Counted from the first letter of the stretch, positions 8,535 to 17,035 are shown. The stretch is DNA of 64,000 bases from Bradyrhizobium retamae (GCF_001440415.1 NZ_LLYA01000046.1:113985-177984); one strand, 5' to 3'. Program-made: numbers and translations. The notes: generated from the sequence alone by a model not told the origin.

Positions 8535-9771
8535 GTTTCGGATGGAAGAAGCGATCTCGCCCAAAATCGGATTGGCTCTCTCGGGGGGCGGCGCCCGGGC
8601 GATGGCGTTCCATCTCGGTTGCCTGAGAGCGCTCGATCGGCTCGGACTGCTGCATCGGATCGACGTCCTTTCCACCGTATCCGGCGGCAGCGTCATCGGT
8701 GTCTTCTTCCACGCGCACGAGGGCGACTTCGCTTCGTTCGAAGCGAAGATGCGGGAGGTTCTGTCTCAAGGCCTCGCCAAGCGCATGTGCCGGAAACTGT
8801 TCAGCCCGCTCGGCCTCAGGGTGACCGCAGCCTTCGCGCTGATCGGCGCCGTGGCCGTCGTGGTGGCACTGATCAGGACGATAGTCGGCTTACTCAAACT
8901 GATAACGCCTTCGTCGCTCGCGCTGCATTTCGAATCCTTCGACGTCAGGTCGCCCCTTCACCGCTTCGCGAGTCGAGCCAGTCTGCTCGAAGCGGTGCTG
9001 GACGAGCTGCTTTTCGGCGGTGCTTCGATGAGTGACCTGCGGCCCAAACCTCATCTGGTCGTCAATGCCACCGAGCTCAGAACCGGTTCGGCCTTCCGGT
9101 TCGGAACCAAGCAATCGGGCTCTTGGCGTTGGGGCAAGTTGCATCAAAACGACGTCTCGGTCGCGTACGCCGTCGCCGCGTCGGCTGCCTACCCGCTGTT
9201 TCTTCCGGCCTTCGACGAAACATTCACGTTCGACGACAAGGGAACCCTACGAACCGAGCGCGTGGTTCTGACGGACGGCGGGATCTACGACAATCTGGGT
9301 CTCGGCTGCCTCTGGCCCGATCGCTCGCCGGACGTCAGCCTGAACGTGACGCCGGTCGATACGATCATCTGTTGCTCAGCGGGATACGGCTTGCGGCAAG
9401 AGCCTCCGAGCCAGTTCTTGCTAGCGCGGATGTCGAGCGTCTTCAGCGCGCTATTCGACCGCACGCAGAACGCCTCGATCCACCGACTGCACGAGGTGCA
9501 ACGGACCGGGCAGATCAAGCACTTCATTTTTCCCTATCTCGGCCAACCCGACCGGAATCTTCCAAATCCACCGGCTGATCTGGTGCGCCGCGAAGAAGCG
9601 CACGCCTATCCGACGAACTTCAACGCAATGACTTCCGACTGGATAGAACGCCTGAGTTTGCGCGGCGAGCAGCTGACGCTCTGCCTGGCGCGAGCCTACC
9701 TTCCTCATCTGATCACGTCACGTTGCGGCGGCTCCCATGGAACGGAATCTGCATGCGACCAGGCTGGGTGA
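8527..9771 (+). CDS. Patatin-like phospholipase with transmembrane segment
   Basis: A 414-aa patatin: oxyanion loop GGGARA (20-25), nucleophile Ser52 in 'STVSGGS', and catalytic Asp in 'LTDGGIYDN' (about 254). The usual GxSxG reads TVSGG here, so the first glycine is replaced. A hydrophobic stretch at about 98-126 probably anchors it in the membrane. The ATG at 8527 overlaps the end of the E2-E1-JAB gene by 8 bp, indicating translational coupling; an internal ATG at 8542 is an alternative. Patatins such as CapV are membrane-degrading effectors of CBASS, so this is the likely killing arm of the operon, although the activating signal is unknown because no CD-NTase is present. Confidence 0.87.
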   Translation: MIEFRMEEAISPKIGLALSGGGARAMAFHLGCLRALDRLGLLHRIDVLSTVSGGSVIGVFFHAHEGDFASFEAKMREVLSQGLAKRMCRKLFSPLGLRVTAAFALIGAVAVVVALIRTIVGLLKLITPSSLALHFESFDVRSPLHRFASRASLLEAVLDELLFGGASMSDLRPKPHLVVNATELRTGSAFRFGTKQSGSWRWGKLHQNDVSVAYAVAASAAYPLFLPAFDETFTFDDKGTLRTERVVLTDGGIYDNLGLGCLWPDRSPDVSLNVTPVDTIICCSAGYGLRQEPPSQFLLARMSSVFSALFDRTQNASIHRLHEVQRTGQIKHFIFPYLGQPDRNLPNPPADLVRREEAHAYPTNFNAMTSDWIERLSLRGEQLTLCLARAYLPHLITSRCGGSHGTESACDQAG

Positions 9772-9856
9772 CGAGACCTATAGCTTCGGCATAGTCAGCG
9801 GCCGCCCACCGAGACAGTCGTGGTTAGAGAATCCGAGTGAAACATCAGTAAATTTC

Positions 9857-9913
9857 GTTATCAGTAGGCCCACCTGTCAACACTGATAAGCTTTTGCTCG
9901 AAAGCTTATCAGT
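9857..9913. repeat. Boundary dyad B
   Basis: At 9882-9913 lies a perfect inverted repeat: 13-bp arms (ACTGATAAGCTTT and its complement) around a 6-nt centre TGCTCG. A separate half-site GTTATCAGT sits at 9857-9865. The dyad is in the gap between the convergent patatin and DUF262 genes. It lacks a GC-rich stem and a T-tract, so it does not look like an intrinsic terminator. This is the best-preserved of the five copies. The rest of the 9772-10015 gap shows nothing recognisable. Confidence 0.85.
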
Positions 9914-10015
9914 CGGCAGATGGTTCCCGCGAGCATCCGGCATCGTGCAACGGCTATGACGATGTCACTTCACTAATAGCCTCGTTGGGCCAATTGCGAC
10001 CTTGGGCCAGCGCTT

Positions 10016-11719
10016 CTAGTGCCCCCGAACCATCTCGGCTCTCTTGCGAAGGAACGACTCGTAGTCAGCGCGTATCTTGCTTTCTCGCTCCGCTGTCGAC
10101 GAGATGGCTGCATATCCACCCACGTTCAATTCATCGAAGGGGACAACGTGAGACCGCAGCCTGTCGCGGACGACCGCCTCCCCTAGGTCAGCCCGGTCGA
10201 TTCTTTCGGCCAGATACTTCAATGGCTCTTTGGCGGAAATGTTTCGATTGGTGTTCATGGTGATAAGGACGCAGTTTAACGCACGGCTGCGCTCTTTCTC
10301 GTGCAGATGACCGTCGTCGCGAAGTAGTGAGTCCGGGAACAGGTGATGGTATTCACGGTTTTTCAGCCGTTCGCGTGTCGCCTGATTACCGTCGGCAATA
10401 TCGAAGGCGCCAGCTTTTATCGACAGACCAAGTATCGCCCGCGCAAGAGTCTCCTTGCGCTTAGGCCACCCCGCGTCAATCAGCTCTTCAATTGACGGCA
10501 GCGCGTACTCAGTCTCGCTGAAGATCGGGGCAGCATTCCGGAGTCCCTTCTTCAGCAAGAAGTCCCGGAGCGCGCGGTAATCCTGCAGCGACCTGGTGGA
10601 CGAAGCGTTTTCATAACGCGATGTAATAAAAGAGCGCCACAGATACGCACGTATCACGCCGCGTGCGTTACCGTGCTCATCAAGCGCCTTGGGCAGGTCC
10701 CGGTGGAGCGCAGCGAGAACCGGGATAACCGTAACGGTGGGAAGCCGCTGATCATCATAAATTCCCTCTTCTTCGAGTACCTGGACAGCCCATTTGATGC
10801 CTGCAGCGATCTCCTCCCAGGTCGCATCGACACTGGACAGGTCAAGCTGGAAGAAACTGGCCTGACCAGGGGTCTTGTCAGCGCGCAAGGCTGCGGTCTG
10901 AAGCGCAATCTGTTCCGGCGAAGCATAACTTTCCAGAGAGGGGCACTTCTCCCGCAGATCAATCATGAGAGCGTGCATCGACTTTCCGGACCGCGCCTCA
11001 AATTGCGCGACGATAATGTCGAACGCATTCAGCGGCACAGCCGACGTGTTCATCTTGACGAAAACGTCGAGGGCAGTTGCTGCTTTGGTCCCCGCATCCA
11101 GTACAAGCATCGGCAGGTTGAACCGCTTCATCTTGTCCTGGAGGTCACGCAACGCGTTTTCGAGCCCGCGGCTTGCCTGCAGATCACCTTTGACGGCCTC
11201 GTCACACCAATCCTGCCGCCGGGCCGAGACGTCCGATGGCTGAAGCAAGGACACTGGCGCGAGCCCGCGCAAGTAAACCTCGACCGTATTGTCCGCCCAC
11301 AAGGGAAGACTCCGGCCATCCTTGCTCGTCCAACGCTTGACCCGGACCAGTCGCGATGGAAGCACCCCGTCTTCATCAGGCTCAGGCTCATTGAGCTGCA
11401 CGAAGAACGTGACGTCGGGATAAGAGTCGTGGAGGCTGCGCCAAAGCGCTGTGAGGCGTTGTTGACCATCCAGAAGATGCTCGGTGCATCGCTCGACCGG
11501 CGCGGGCGCGCCTGCAAGCGGTCGAGTCATAAACGGCTCTTTTTCTCCGATTTCGAGCACAAGGGTCGAGCCGATCGGCAGCTCGCGCAAAATCGAGTCG
11601 ATGAGCGAGGCGACGTTGTCGTAGTCCCACGCCTCAAACCGCTGGAATCTGGGCAGCCGCACCTGCCCGGATCGGACCCTGTTGAACCAGGTCTCAATGT
11701 TTCTGTCTCTCGCTTCCAT
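10016..11719 (-). CDS. DUF262/GmrSD-like nuclease
   Basis: A 567-aa protein with an N-terminal DUF262 (ParB/sulfiredoxin-like) domain carrying 'LPRFQRFEAWD' and the diagnostic DGQQRLT motif near residue 85, then an alpha-helical middle, and a C-terminal region with 'REYHHLFPDSLL' and 'ALNCVLITMNTNRNIS' resembling the DUF1524 HNH nuclease module. Such proteins include the type IV restriction enzyme GmrSD and SspE-like anti-phage NTPase-nucleases. ATG 11719 is preferred over GTG 11731 because GGGGG precedes it. It stands alone on the minus strand, divergent from an unknown two-gene operon. Confidence 0.82.
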   Translation of the reverse strand: MEARDRNIETWFNRVRSGQVRLPRFQRFEAWDYDNVASLIDSILRELPIGSTLVLEIGEKEPFMTRPLAGAPAPVERCTEHLLDGQQRLTALWRSLHDSYPDVTFFVQLNEPEPDEDGVLPSRLVRVKRWTSKDGRSLPLWADNTVEVYLRGLAPVSLLQPSDVSARRQDWCDEAVKGDLQASRGLENALRDLQDKMKRFNLPMLVLDAGTKAATALDVFVKMNTSAVPLNAFDIIVAQFEARSGKSMHALMIDLREKCPSLESYASPEQIALQTAALRADKTPGQASFFQLDLSSVDATWEEIAAGIKWAVQVLEEEGIYDDQRLPTVTVIPVLAALHRDLPKALDEHGNARGVIRAYLWRSFITSRYENASSTRSLQDYRALRDFLLKKGLRNAAPIFSETEYALPSIEELIDAGWPKRKETLARAILGLSIKAGAFDIADGNQATRERLKNREYHHLFPDSLLRDDGHLHEKERSRALNCVLITMNTNRNISAKEPLKYLAERIDRADLGEAVVRDRLRSHVVPFDELNVGGYAAISSTAERESKIRADYESFLRKRAEMVRGH

Positions 11720-11884
11720 GGCGGCCCCCACAATCTCCGATGGTTACCAGAAAAAAGACCCGTCGACAGAGATATCATCCGCGCCAGCGACAACTCCATA
11801 AACAAACTTGTTTACATAAGCAACTTGACTATTTCCGCGAAGTAATGGAAATACACCACTCAGTTCTCGGAGCACAATGTTGTC

Positions 11885-12529
11885 ATGACCAATGTTTATA
11901 GGTCACCAGAAAAGGTAACAATGAAGGGCGCCTTATTCGGCGCGGCGATCTCGGCTCTGGAGAAAGACGGCTGGAAGGTTGCGAGGGTGACGGGAAGCGG
12001 GAAATCTAGCGTCCGCCGGATCACCAGGGGCAAGGACAGCAAGGTCGTCTCGATCCGCACCACTCAGGATCGCTCGATCGCATTCCCCCGGATAGAGGGC
12101 GACAAGAGCTGGCGCACACTTGATGAGGTTGATGCCGTGGTCGCCGCCTCGGTCGACGACAAGGAAAACCCTCAGTGCGCGAACATTCACCTGCTGCCCG
12201 GCGATGAAATGCGCGACCGCTTCAACCGGACTTACCAGGCCAGGCTGAAAGCAGGCCACACAATTCCGATCGGCCGCGGTGTCTGGCTTTCGCTGTATGC
12301 GGACGAGAGCACCAACCCCGTCCATCACGTCGGTGCCGGCGCCGGCAACAAGTACCCGCCGTTTGCCAAGGTGCCGCTTGACGCCGCAGCGCTGATCTCG
12401 GCCGAGAGCGAGGTTGACGAAGAGGAATCCAAGGCGGACGAAGGCCTGACAATTGCAGAAGCCAAGCGCCGCCTGGGCATCACGTTTGGTGTCGACCCCT
12501 CCAGCATCAAGATCATTGTCGAGGGCTGA
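11885..12529 (+). CDS. Hypothetical protein, first gene of a two-gene unit
   Basis: No family recognised. The 214-aa protein opens with 'MKGALFGAAISALEKDGWKV', a helix suggesting a small DNA- or protein-binding fold, followed by a beta-rich stretch ('VVSIRTTQDRSIAFPR') and an acidic linker near 175-190 ahead of a short C-terminal 'GLTIAEAKRRLGITFGVD' segment. An alternative start at ATG 11921 has a better-placed AAAGG and would remove 12 residues. The stop shares one base with the ATG of the next gene, so the two are coupled. It faces the DUF262 gene across about 165 bp. A partner or immunity role is possible but unproven. Confidence 0.65.
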   Translation: MTNVYRSPEKVTMKGALFGAAISALEKDGWKVARVTGSGKSSVRRITRGKDSKVVSIRTTQDRSIAFPRIEGDKSWRTLDEVDAVVAASVDDKENPQCANIHLLPGDEMRDRFNRTYQARLKAGHTIPIGRGVWLSLYADESTNPVHHVGAGAGNKYPPFAKVPLDAAALISAESEVDEEESKADEGLTIAEAKRRLGITFGVDPSSIKIIVEG

Positions 12530-13338
12530 TGAGCGCACTGATCGATGTGTGGGATACCGGCACCTTCGATCAGGAGCTGATGGCAACACTGGTCGCGAAC
12601 AAGCAGCTGATCCACGATTACCTCACGACAGATCGCCGGCAGTTCGAGGAGCGTGAGGCCGCTGACCGCTGGATGCCGCACGCAACCAACCCGTATGCCA
12701 GTGATTACATGGCTTTCGTGGAGGCGGTTGGCCAGGACATCATGCAATCGTGCACAATCCGAGCCTGGCACTACACGCGACTGGTCGATGATGAGGTCCG
12801 CATCATTCAGGAGAACGGCATCTATCCAGGAACGCTGGAAACGCTGAAGCTGAGACTCGGCGCGCTGGTAACAGCGGGATTGATAACAACCGCCGACGCA
12901 AAGGCTCTCTACGCCGCGAGCCCATGCCATCATCCCGAGCAGAAACCTGGTCGGCTGGGTAAATTCTGGCTGGCATCCGATCCCATCGCTACGGACGATG
13001 GTGGCGTTGAACTTTTGCTCGGCAACTGGGGCGGCGATGCGACGTATTTCTGGCTTGATGATCCACGGTTGGAAAAGCTCGTCTCAGAGATCGGCCGCCC
13101 GCGCACCCTCGAAATTGCAGTACCGATCGCCAGCACGCCCCATTGCTACCGAGCTGGCAAGGCTGTGGTGGCCGCCTACGCGCGCACACTAGGCTGCCGA
13201 CCTGATCGTGGCGCTTTCGATCTCTACTCGACGACGCCGCTTGGCCCCGCATCCGTTCTCGCTATACACAGCGCGGGCGATAAAAGCTTTCTGGCGATGG
13301 CTCAAGGTTATCCTGCCCGATTTCTGCTTGACCGGTGA
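12529..13338 (+). CDS. Hypothetical protein, possible ADP-ribosyltransferase-like fold
   Basis: 269 aa. I do not recognise the family. The segment 'IRAWHYTRLVDDEVRIIQENGI' (about 82-103) resembles the His-Tyr-Thr motif and following helix of some ADP-ribosyltransferase-like bacterial proteins, and 'ELLLGNWGGDATYFWL' further on has the look of a second strand of such a fold. Two histidines and a Cys occur in 'YAASPCHHPEQ'. There is no signal peptide or membrane segment. The gene is translationally coupled to the preceding 214-aa gene, suggesting a paired system. The ADP-ribosyltransferase suggestion is weak and rests on short motifs. Confidence 0.6.
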   Translation: MSALIDVWDTGTFDQELMATLVANKQLIHDYLTTDRRQFEEREAADRWMPHATNPYASDYMAFVEAVGQDIMQSCTIRAWHYTRLVDDEVRIIQENGIYPGTLETLKLRLGALVTAGLITTADAKALYAASPCHHPEQKPGRLGKFWLASDPIATDDGGVELLLGNWGGDATYFWLDDPRLEKLVSEIGRPRTLEIAVPIASTPHCYRAGKAVVAAYARTLGCRPDRGAFDLYSTTPLGPASVLAIHSAGDKSFLAMAQGYPARFLLDR

Positions 13339-13432
13339 CGCCTGAACAATGGCCAGATTGGTAGCAGCTGCTCGCCCTTGAATTGCTCAAAAGGGACCGT
13401 ATCTGATCTGGTCCAGGGAAACGGAGCCGCGC

Positions 13433-13927
13433 ATGAGCTGGGTAAGCTATTACGGGGACATCACCGAACGCCAGGTTCAGAACGGCGCCCGAGTCATATT
13501 TGAAAACTACACGCATCTGGCCAGGCACAACAACAACAACAAGCTCAGTCCGAAGGGCAAGGAGCTTGCCGAGACGGCTGAATTTCTTGAGATGTCGCGC
13601 GAAAAATTCATCGCGCTGCGGCAGTGGATGCAGGAGATATCCAAAACAAGCCGCGAACGCCTGGCGCAGGAAGAGACGCTTGTCTACGCATTGAACGAAT
13701 CTAGAGACCGCGTGCTGGCTGCCCAGTACGTATCAACGGGCGAAGCTGCTGAGATTAGCAGGGCCGTGCCGGGTGATCTCTTAAGTCTCGATGACTCGTA
13801 TGGCGGCCTGCTCGTAAGCGGCCGCTATGTTTTCGTTTCCGATTTAGTAGTTCAGGAAGGTCTGAGGAAATACGAGCCTGATGATGCGCTGCTGAACGGC
13901 CTCATCACCGAACGCCTCGCCGCTTAG
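13433..13927 (+). CDS. Hypothetical 164-aa protein
   Basis: No recognised family. The protein is soluble and largely helical in the middle ('SREKFIALRQWMQEISKTSRERLAQEETLVYA', shown here only as description of a Lys/Arg/Glu-rich helix at about 52-84) with a beta-rich end 'GGLLVSGRYVFVSDLVVQ'. A GGAG lies seven bases before the ATG, supporting this start. It follows the two-gene unit after 94 bp on the same strand and is the last gene before boundary dyad C, so it may belong to module II rather than to that operon. Confidence 0.55.
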   Translation: MSWVSYYGDITERQVQNGARVIFENYTHLARHNNNNKLSPKGKELAETAEFLEMSREKFIALRQWMQEISKTSRERLAQEETLVYALNESRDRVLAAQYVSTGEAAEISRAVPGDLLSLDDSYGGLLVSGRYVFVSDLVVQEGLRKYEPDDALLNGLITERLAA

Positions 13928-14024
13928 ATAGGTCTTCGGTGTACGGCCTACGCCTGCGGTAGCCGCAAGCAGCTGAAGCTATTCCGTCGCTAGCTGATAA
14001 CCGTTTACCACTATCCGTCTCAGA

Positions 14025-14093
14025 ACTGATTAGCTTTCTGCGAAACCTTATCAGTCCGCCGACTGACTCCATTTGCGACCAAACCTTATCAGT
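14025..14093. repeat. Boundary dyad C with flanking half-site
   Basis: Inverted repeat ACTGATTAG/CTTATCAGT at 14025-14055 (31 bp, one base shorter in the centre than B, D and E), followed by the 24-bp unit at 14062-14085 that is identical to 1235-1258, then another half-site CTTATCAGT at 14085-14093. A degenerate half-site CTGATAACC lies upstream near 13994. The truncated gene described at 14101 begins immediately after it. Confidence 0.78.
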
Positions 14094-14100
14094 TGGCTAA

Positions 14101-14292
14101 CTGACTCCGTTTGTTCGGAAACAACAGAGTCGCTTCGGCCGCTATAAGCTTAGAAATGGACATGATGCCCGCGGAATCCCGCTCGCTAGGGTTTGCGATA
14201 AGTGCGAGGAAGAGAAGCTCTCCGGTTATCGGCCGGAGGTTTTGAACAACCCTAACTACGAAGCTGACGAACCTATCGACGGTGATGAGTGA
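14101..14292 (+). pseudogene. Small cysteine-containing protein, 5' end missing
   Basis: The frame from 14101 to the TGA at 14290-14292 has no usable start codon but reads 'NGHDARGIPLARVCDKCEEEK' (broken here by family comparison into a HGHDARGI-type opening plus a CxxC pair) and ends 'YEADEPIDGDE'. This pattern belongs to a common small alphaproteobacterial protein of unknown function with a single CxxC. The gene is cut directly at boundary dyad C (last dyad base 14093), as expected if recombination at the dyad removed its beginning. Confidence 0.55.
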
Positions 14293-14372
14293 TGCTTCGC
14301 AACTGGTATCGCTGCAACGGTGACCACATCATGGCAGTGGACTCCCTAGAAGCCAGGGAGCCGGTGCCGTAG
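14292..14372 (+). pseudogene. Remnant of a small zinc-ribbon-like protein
   Basis: The ATG at 14292 shares a base with the preceding stop. Its 26 codons begin 'MLRNWYRCNGDHI', like the first strand of a family of small alphaproteobacterial zinc-ribbon proteins ('RNWYRC' followed by further cysteines), but the remaining cysteine pairs are absent and the frame stops at TAG 14370. It is probably a decayed companion of the preceding fragment. From 14373 to 14602 I see no gene, only GC-rich leader sequence for the next operon. Confidence 0.3.
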
Positions 14373-14602
14373 CGCGAGCAGTCATCAGGAGAGATGTGGA
14401 GGCGGCGCGGAGCGGCTAGATGCCTTGCCCGCGCGAGGGCCGGAAGCCCTTAGCGATTCAATGGATGAAAGCGAGCGGCTCGCCGCTCACCGCACGGCTT
14501 GTGCGAAGGATTGAAGCCGGGTGGCCGGGGCGCCTTCGCAGCCCGGTTCACGAAAGCCAGCTCCGCGGGAGCGGACGCGCCGAAAACCCTCTGCTATAAG
14601 GC

Positions 14603-15532
14603 GTGAAAGCAGAAAGAGCCCCGCGCATGTTGCCTTTTATCGTCGCCCAGAAGCTCGATCAGGGAGTGACTAACCCCATCGTCGCGCGCCTCACCTTGCA
14701 GAATTTCGAGATATTGCAGAACTGCGCGATTTCGAAGGAGAAGGCGGAGAAAATTCAGAGCCTCTATCTGAATGACCTCACGCCAAAACTGCTGCGCTGT
14801 AGGCAGATCCTCGACAAACTTCGCGCGGAATCCGAAAAGCGCGCGGCCTCGCACAAAACACCCGGCAAAGGCGCGGTTTCCGTGACGCTGCCCCAGGTCA
14901 TGCAGCTTGAGGAAGAATGCCGTAGTTATCTTTATGAGGCGAAGAACTTCCTGCGTGATCTGCTCCAGGTCTTCAATCTCCTGTTCGGAACCAGCTTCGA
15001 GGAAGCGAGCGAATGGACGATGCCGAAAAAGCCGCGCCCGTCCGTGATCGCTTATGCGGAGGCAAACTTCCAGGCTCAGCCCGATCATATCCGCTACTTA
15101 AAACAGCTTCCGGCCTGCACTGCGCCTTTTGTCTGGATGCGAAACGCGGTGGAGCACCCCGGCGGGCATAGCGGCACTCTTGTCATCCGGAACTTTCGTT
15201 TCGAGCCGGACGGCACGCTCACGGCTCCCGACTGGCGGCGCGACAAGGACGGCACGACCGAATACGGGCCGATTTCCATCGTCGAGGACATGCGGATCAG
15301 CGTTGAGAATTTTCTTATCCTCGCAGAAGATGTCCTGGTCATGTGGGCCGTGGATCACGCCGCGATCCCCGGCCTCATCGAGATGAGTGTCATACCGGAG
15401 AAGGCACGCAACCCGGCCTGTCCCATCAAGTATAAGATGAGCCTACGGCAAGGCGCCCTCGGCGGGCTTGCTAACCAGGCGTCCCAGCCCTCGGCTGGCG
15501 GAGGCGTTCAAGCCGGGGACACCCGCGCGTGA
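14603..15532 (+). CDS. HEPN-like protein paired with a DUF3800 protein
   Basis: 309 aa. The first half is a helical domain with a coiled-coil-like stretch, and the second half contains 'WMRNAVEHPGG': Arg180 and His185 form an R-x4-H motif typical of HEPN ribonucleases, set in a helix-rich context. The family name is not recognised. GTG at 14603 is used; ATG 14627 is an alternative that removes eight residues. The stop overlaps the GTG of the DUF3800 gene by four bases (GTGA), so the two are co-translated. DUF3800 (RNase H-like) genes frequently accompany toxins and defence systems, which supports a two-component defence or toxin role by context. Confidence 0.65.
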   Translation: MKAERAPRMLPFIVAQKLDQGVTNPIVARLTLQNFEILQNCAISKEKAEKIQSLYLNDLTPKLLRCRQILDKLRAESEKRAASHKTPGKGAVSVTLPQVMQLEEECRSYLYEAKNFLRDLLQVFNLLFGTSFEEASEWTMPKKPRPSVIAYAEANFQAQPDHIRYLKQLPACTAPFVWMRNAVEHPGGHSGTLVIRNFRFEPDGTLTAPDWRRDKDGTTEYGPISIVEDMRISVENFLILAEDVLVMWAVDHAAIPGLIEMSVIPEKARNPACPIKYKMSLRQGALGGLANQASQPSAGGGVQAGDTRA

Positions 15533-16614
15533 AAACATACTATGTCGACGAGACCGGCTTCACCGGGGAAGATCTACTCGCGGAAGATCAACCGATCTTC
15601 GTTCAGGCAACCAACAACTTCACTTCGGACGAGGCGGACGCGCTGATTGCTTCATGCTTTGGCGGCATCGGGAGCGCGGAACTCAAATACAACCGCCTCG
15701 CGCGGGGTGGCCGCCACCACGACAGGATCGTCGCGTTCATTCGCGCCTTGGCAAATGATCCGCTTCGTGTCGGCGCCTGGGTCGCGCATAAGGAGTATGC
15801 GCTCATGACGCTGGTCGTCGACTGGTGGATGGAGCCGCTGGCGTACCGGCACGGTCTCAACCTCTACAAGGATGGAGGAAACCATGCGATGGCGAATATG
15901 CTCTATTCGTGCCTTGAGGGGTTTTGGTCGCCCGCCTTCCGAAGAAAGCTGCTGCTTCACTTCCAGCGCATGTTCCGAACGCGGACAATGGAGCGCTATG
16001 AGGAATGCCGCCTGCTCGTAGAGAAGGAAAAGCGGAGAGTGAGCGGCGACCGCGAGGAAATCCTGCGCTACTTTTCGCTATCGTTCCTCCTGCTGGGCTT
16101 CGAGCACGTAACCAATGTTCCAGAGCGGGTCCTCGACATCGCCCTTACCGGTCTCATCCAGATCGGTCATTCATGGAACGGACGGCAACCCGGCCCGTGG
16201 ACGCTGGTACATGATCAGTCATCGAACATGGCTAAACAAAAATGGATTTGGGACGCGTACTCGGCCAGCAGCTTGCCACCGGCACGTTTTGAGGCTCCCG
16301 GCGTAACCGCGCAGTTTCCCATGAACGTGACCCAGACGCGTTTCGGCGACTCGCTGCAAGAAAAACAACTTCAGATTTGCGACGTGCTGGCGGGCGCCTG
16401 TTCGGCATACCTTCGCTTCGGCCGCAACGATGTACAGGACCATGCCTATCGTGAGCGGCTGCATGAAGCAGGCATTGATACCCTTATCCTCGCGGGTCTC
16501 TGGCCTAGTACGGACGTAACCCCGGAGAGCCTCGGACGAAAAGGCTGGGACGGCAATATCGCGCTGGAGTGGCTAACCGAAAATATGCGAGCGAAAGCAC
16601 CGATAAAACCATAG
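15529..16614 (+). CDS. DUF3800-domain protein
   Basis: A 361-aa protein starting 'KTYYVDETGFTGEDLL', the metal-binding 'DE(S/T)G' opening of the DUF3800 family, which has an RNase H-like fold. Later conserved parts include 'VVDWWMEPL', 'TLVHDQSS' and 'LQICDVLAGACSAYLR', the C-terminal Asp motif of the family. The protein is soluble. It starts at a GTG overlapping the end of the HEPN-like gene. DUF3800 proteins appear as accessory genes in type VII retrons and other defence operons; the biochemical activity is not established. A nuclease role is inferred from the fold. Confidence 0.8.
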   Translation: MKTYYVDETGFTGEDLLAEDQPIFVQATNNFTSDEADALIASCFGGIGSAELKYNRLARGGRHHDRIVAFIRALANDPLRVGAWVAHKEYALMTLVVDWWMEPLAYRHGLNLYKDGGNHAMANMLYSCLEGFWSPAFRRKLLLHFQRMFRTRTMERYEECRLLVEKEKRRVSGDREEILRYFSLSFLLLGFEHVTNVPERVLDIALTGLIQIGHSWNGRQPGPWTLVHDQSSNMAKQKWIWDAYSASSLPPARFEAPGVTAQFPMNVTQTRFGDSLQEKQLQICDVLAGACSAYLRFGRNDVQDHAYRERLHEAGIDTLILAGLWPSTDVTPESLGRKGWDGNIALEWLTENMRAKAPIKP

Positions 16615-16769
16615 GGCATCGCTAGGCCATCGTAGACGGCTGCTTCTGGCAGCACAGGCGAATCACCTGAGCGATGGGTGCTAGGATTGACCGAGCCGCT
16701 CGGCTTCGTCGGGCGGCAGGTTATTCAAACGGCCTTTAAAGGCCCTTCAAAGCCCTTTCAAAAGCATCC

Positions 16770-16880
16770 ATGCTCAAAAAGCCGCGTGTGGTTGACGACC
16801 GGCAGAAAACGGGGGACAAAAAGAAATCCCCCCGCGACGCAGTTCTAAAGGCTCTTAATGGAGAATTGCGCGATGCGTGA
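16770..16880 (+). CDS. 36-aa basic micro-ORF
   Basis: ATG at 16770 opens a 36-codon frame starting 'MLKKPRVVDDRQK' and rich in Lys, Arg and Asp, with no hydrophobic segment. The TGA at 16878-16880 overlaps the next micro-ORF by eight bases. There is no strong ribosome-binding site. Expression is uncertain, but the coupling with a membrane peptide reading frame is notable. Confidence 0.35.
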   Translation: MLKKPRVVDDRQKTGDKKKSPRDAVLKALNGELRDA

Positions 16881-16992
16881 GCCAAGGTTCGGAGTCAGTC
16901 TGTGGGGACTCAGGATTAGTGCCGTCGGCGCGCTGGCGGTTTGCGCCGCTGTATTGATCTTTTTTGCGGCTCTGGTGGCATGGCGCTTCTAG
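16873..16992 (+). CDS. 39-aa single-pass membrane micro-protein
   Basis: ATG at 16873 with GGAG nine bases upstream gives 39 residues: a short basic start followed by about 23 hydrophobic residues ('ISAVGALAVCAAVLIFFAAL' core) and a final 'WRF'. This is the profile of a small membrane toxin or regulatory peptide. It overlaps the preceding 36-aa basic frame by eight bases and ends 43 bp before the ApeA-like gene, so it could be part of that transcript. No known type I toxin sequence is recognised. Confidence 0.45.
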   Translation: MREPRFGVSLWGLRISAVGALAVCAAVLIFFAALVAWRF

Positions 16993-17035
16993 CCGGCCCA
17001 TGATGCCAAGTAGGTAAAACATCCGAAGGTGTTGC

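Noticed and set aside
5116..9771. Labelling the operon as type II CBASS
   Set aside because: No CD-NTase is encoded in the operon or next to it, and an MBL-fold protein takes the first position, so CBASS is only an analogy.
9882..9913. Reading boundary dyads as intrinsic terminators
   Set aside because: The stems are AT-rich, no T-tract follows, and the same sequence recurs at unrelated gene ends and upstream regions, including next to genes pointing away from it.
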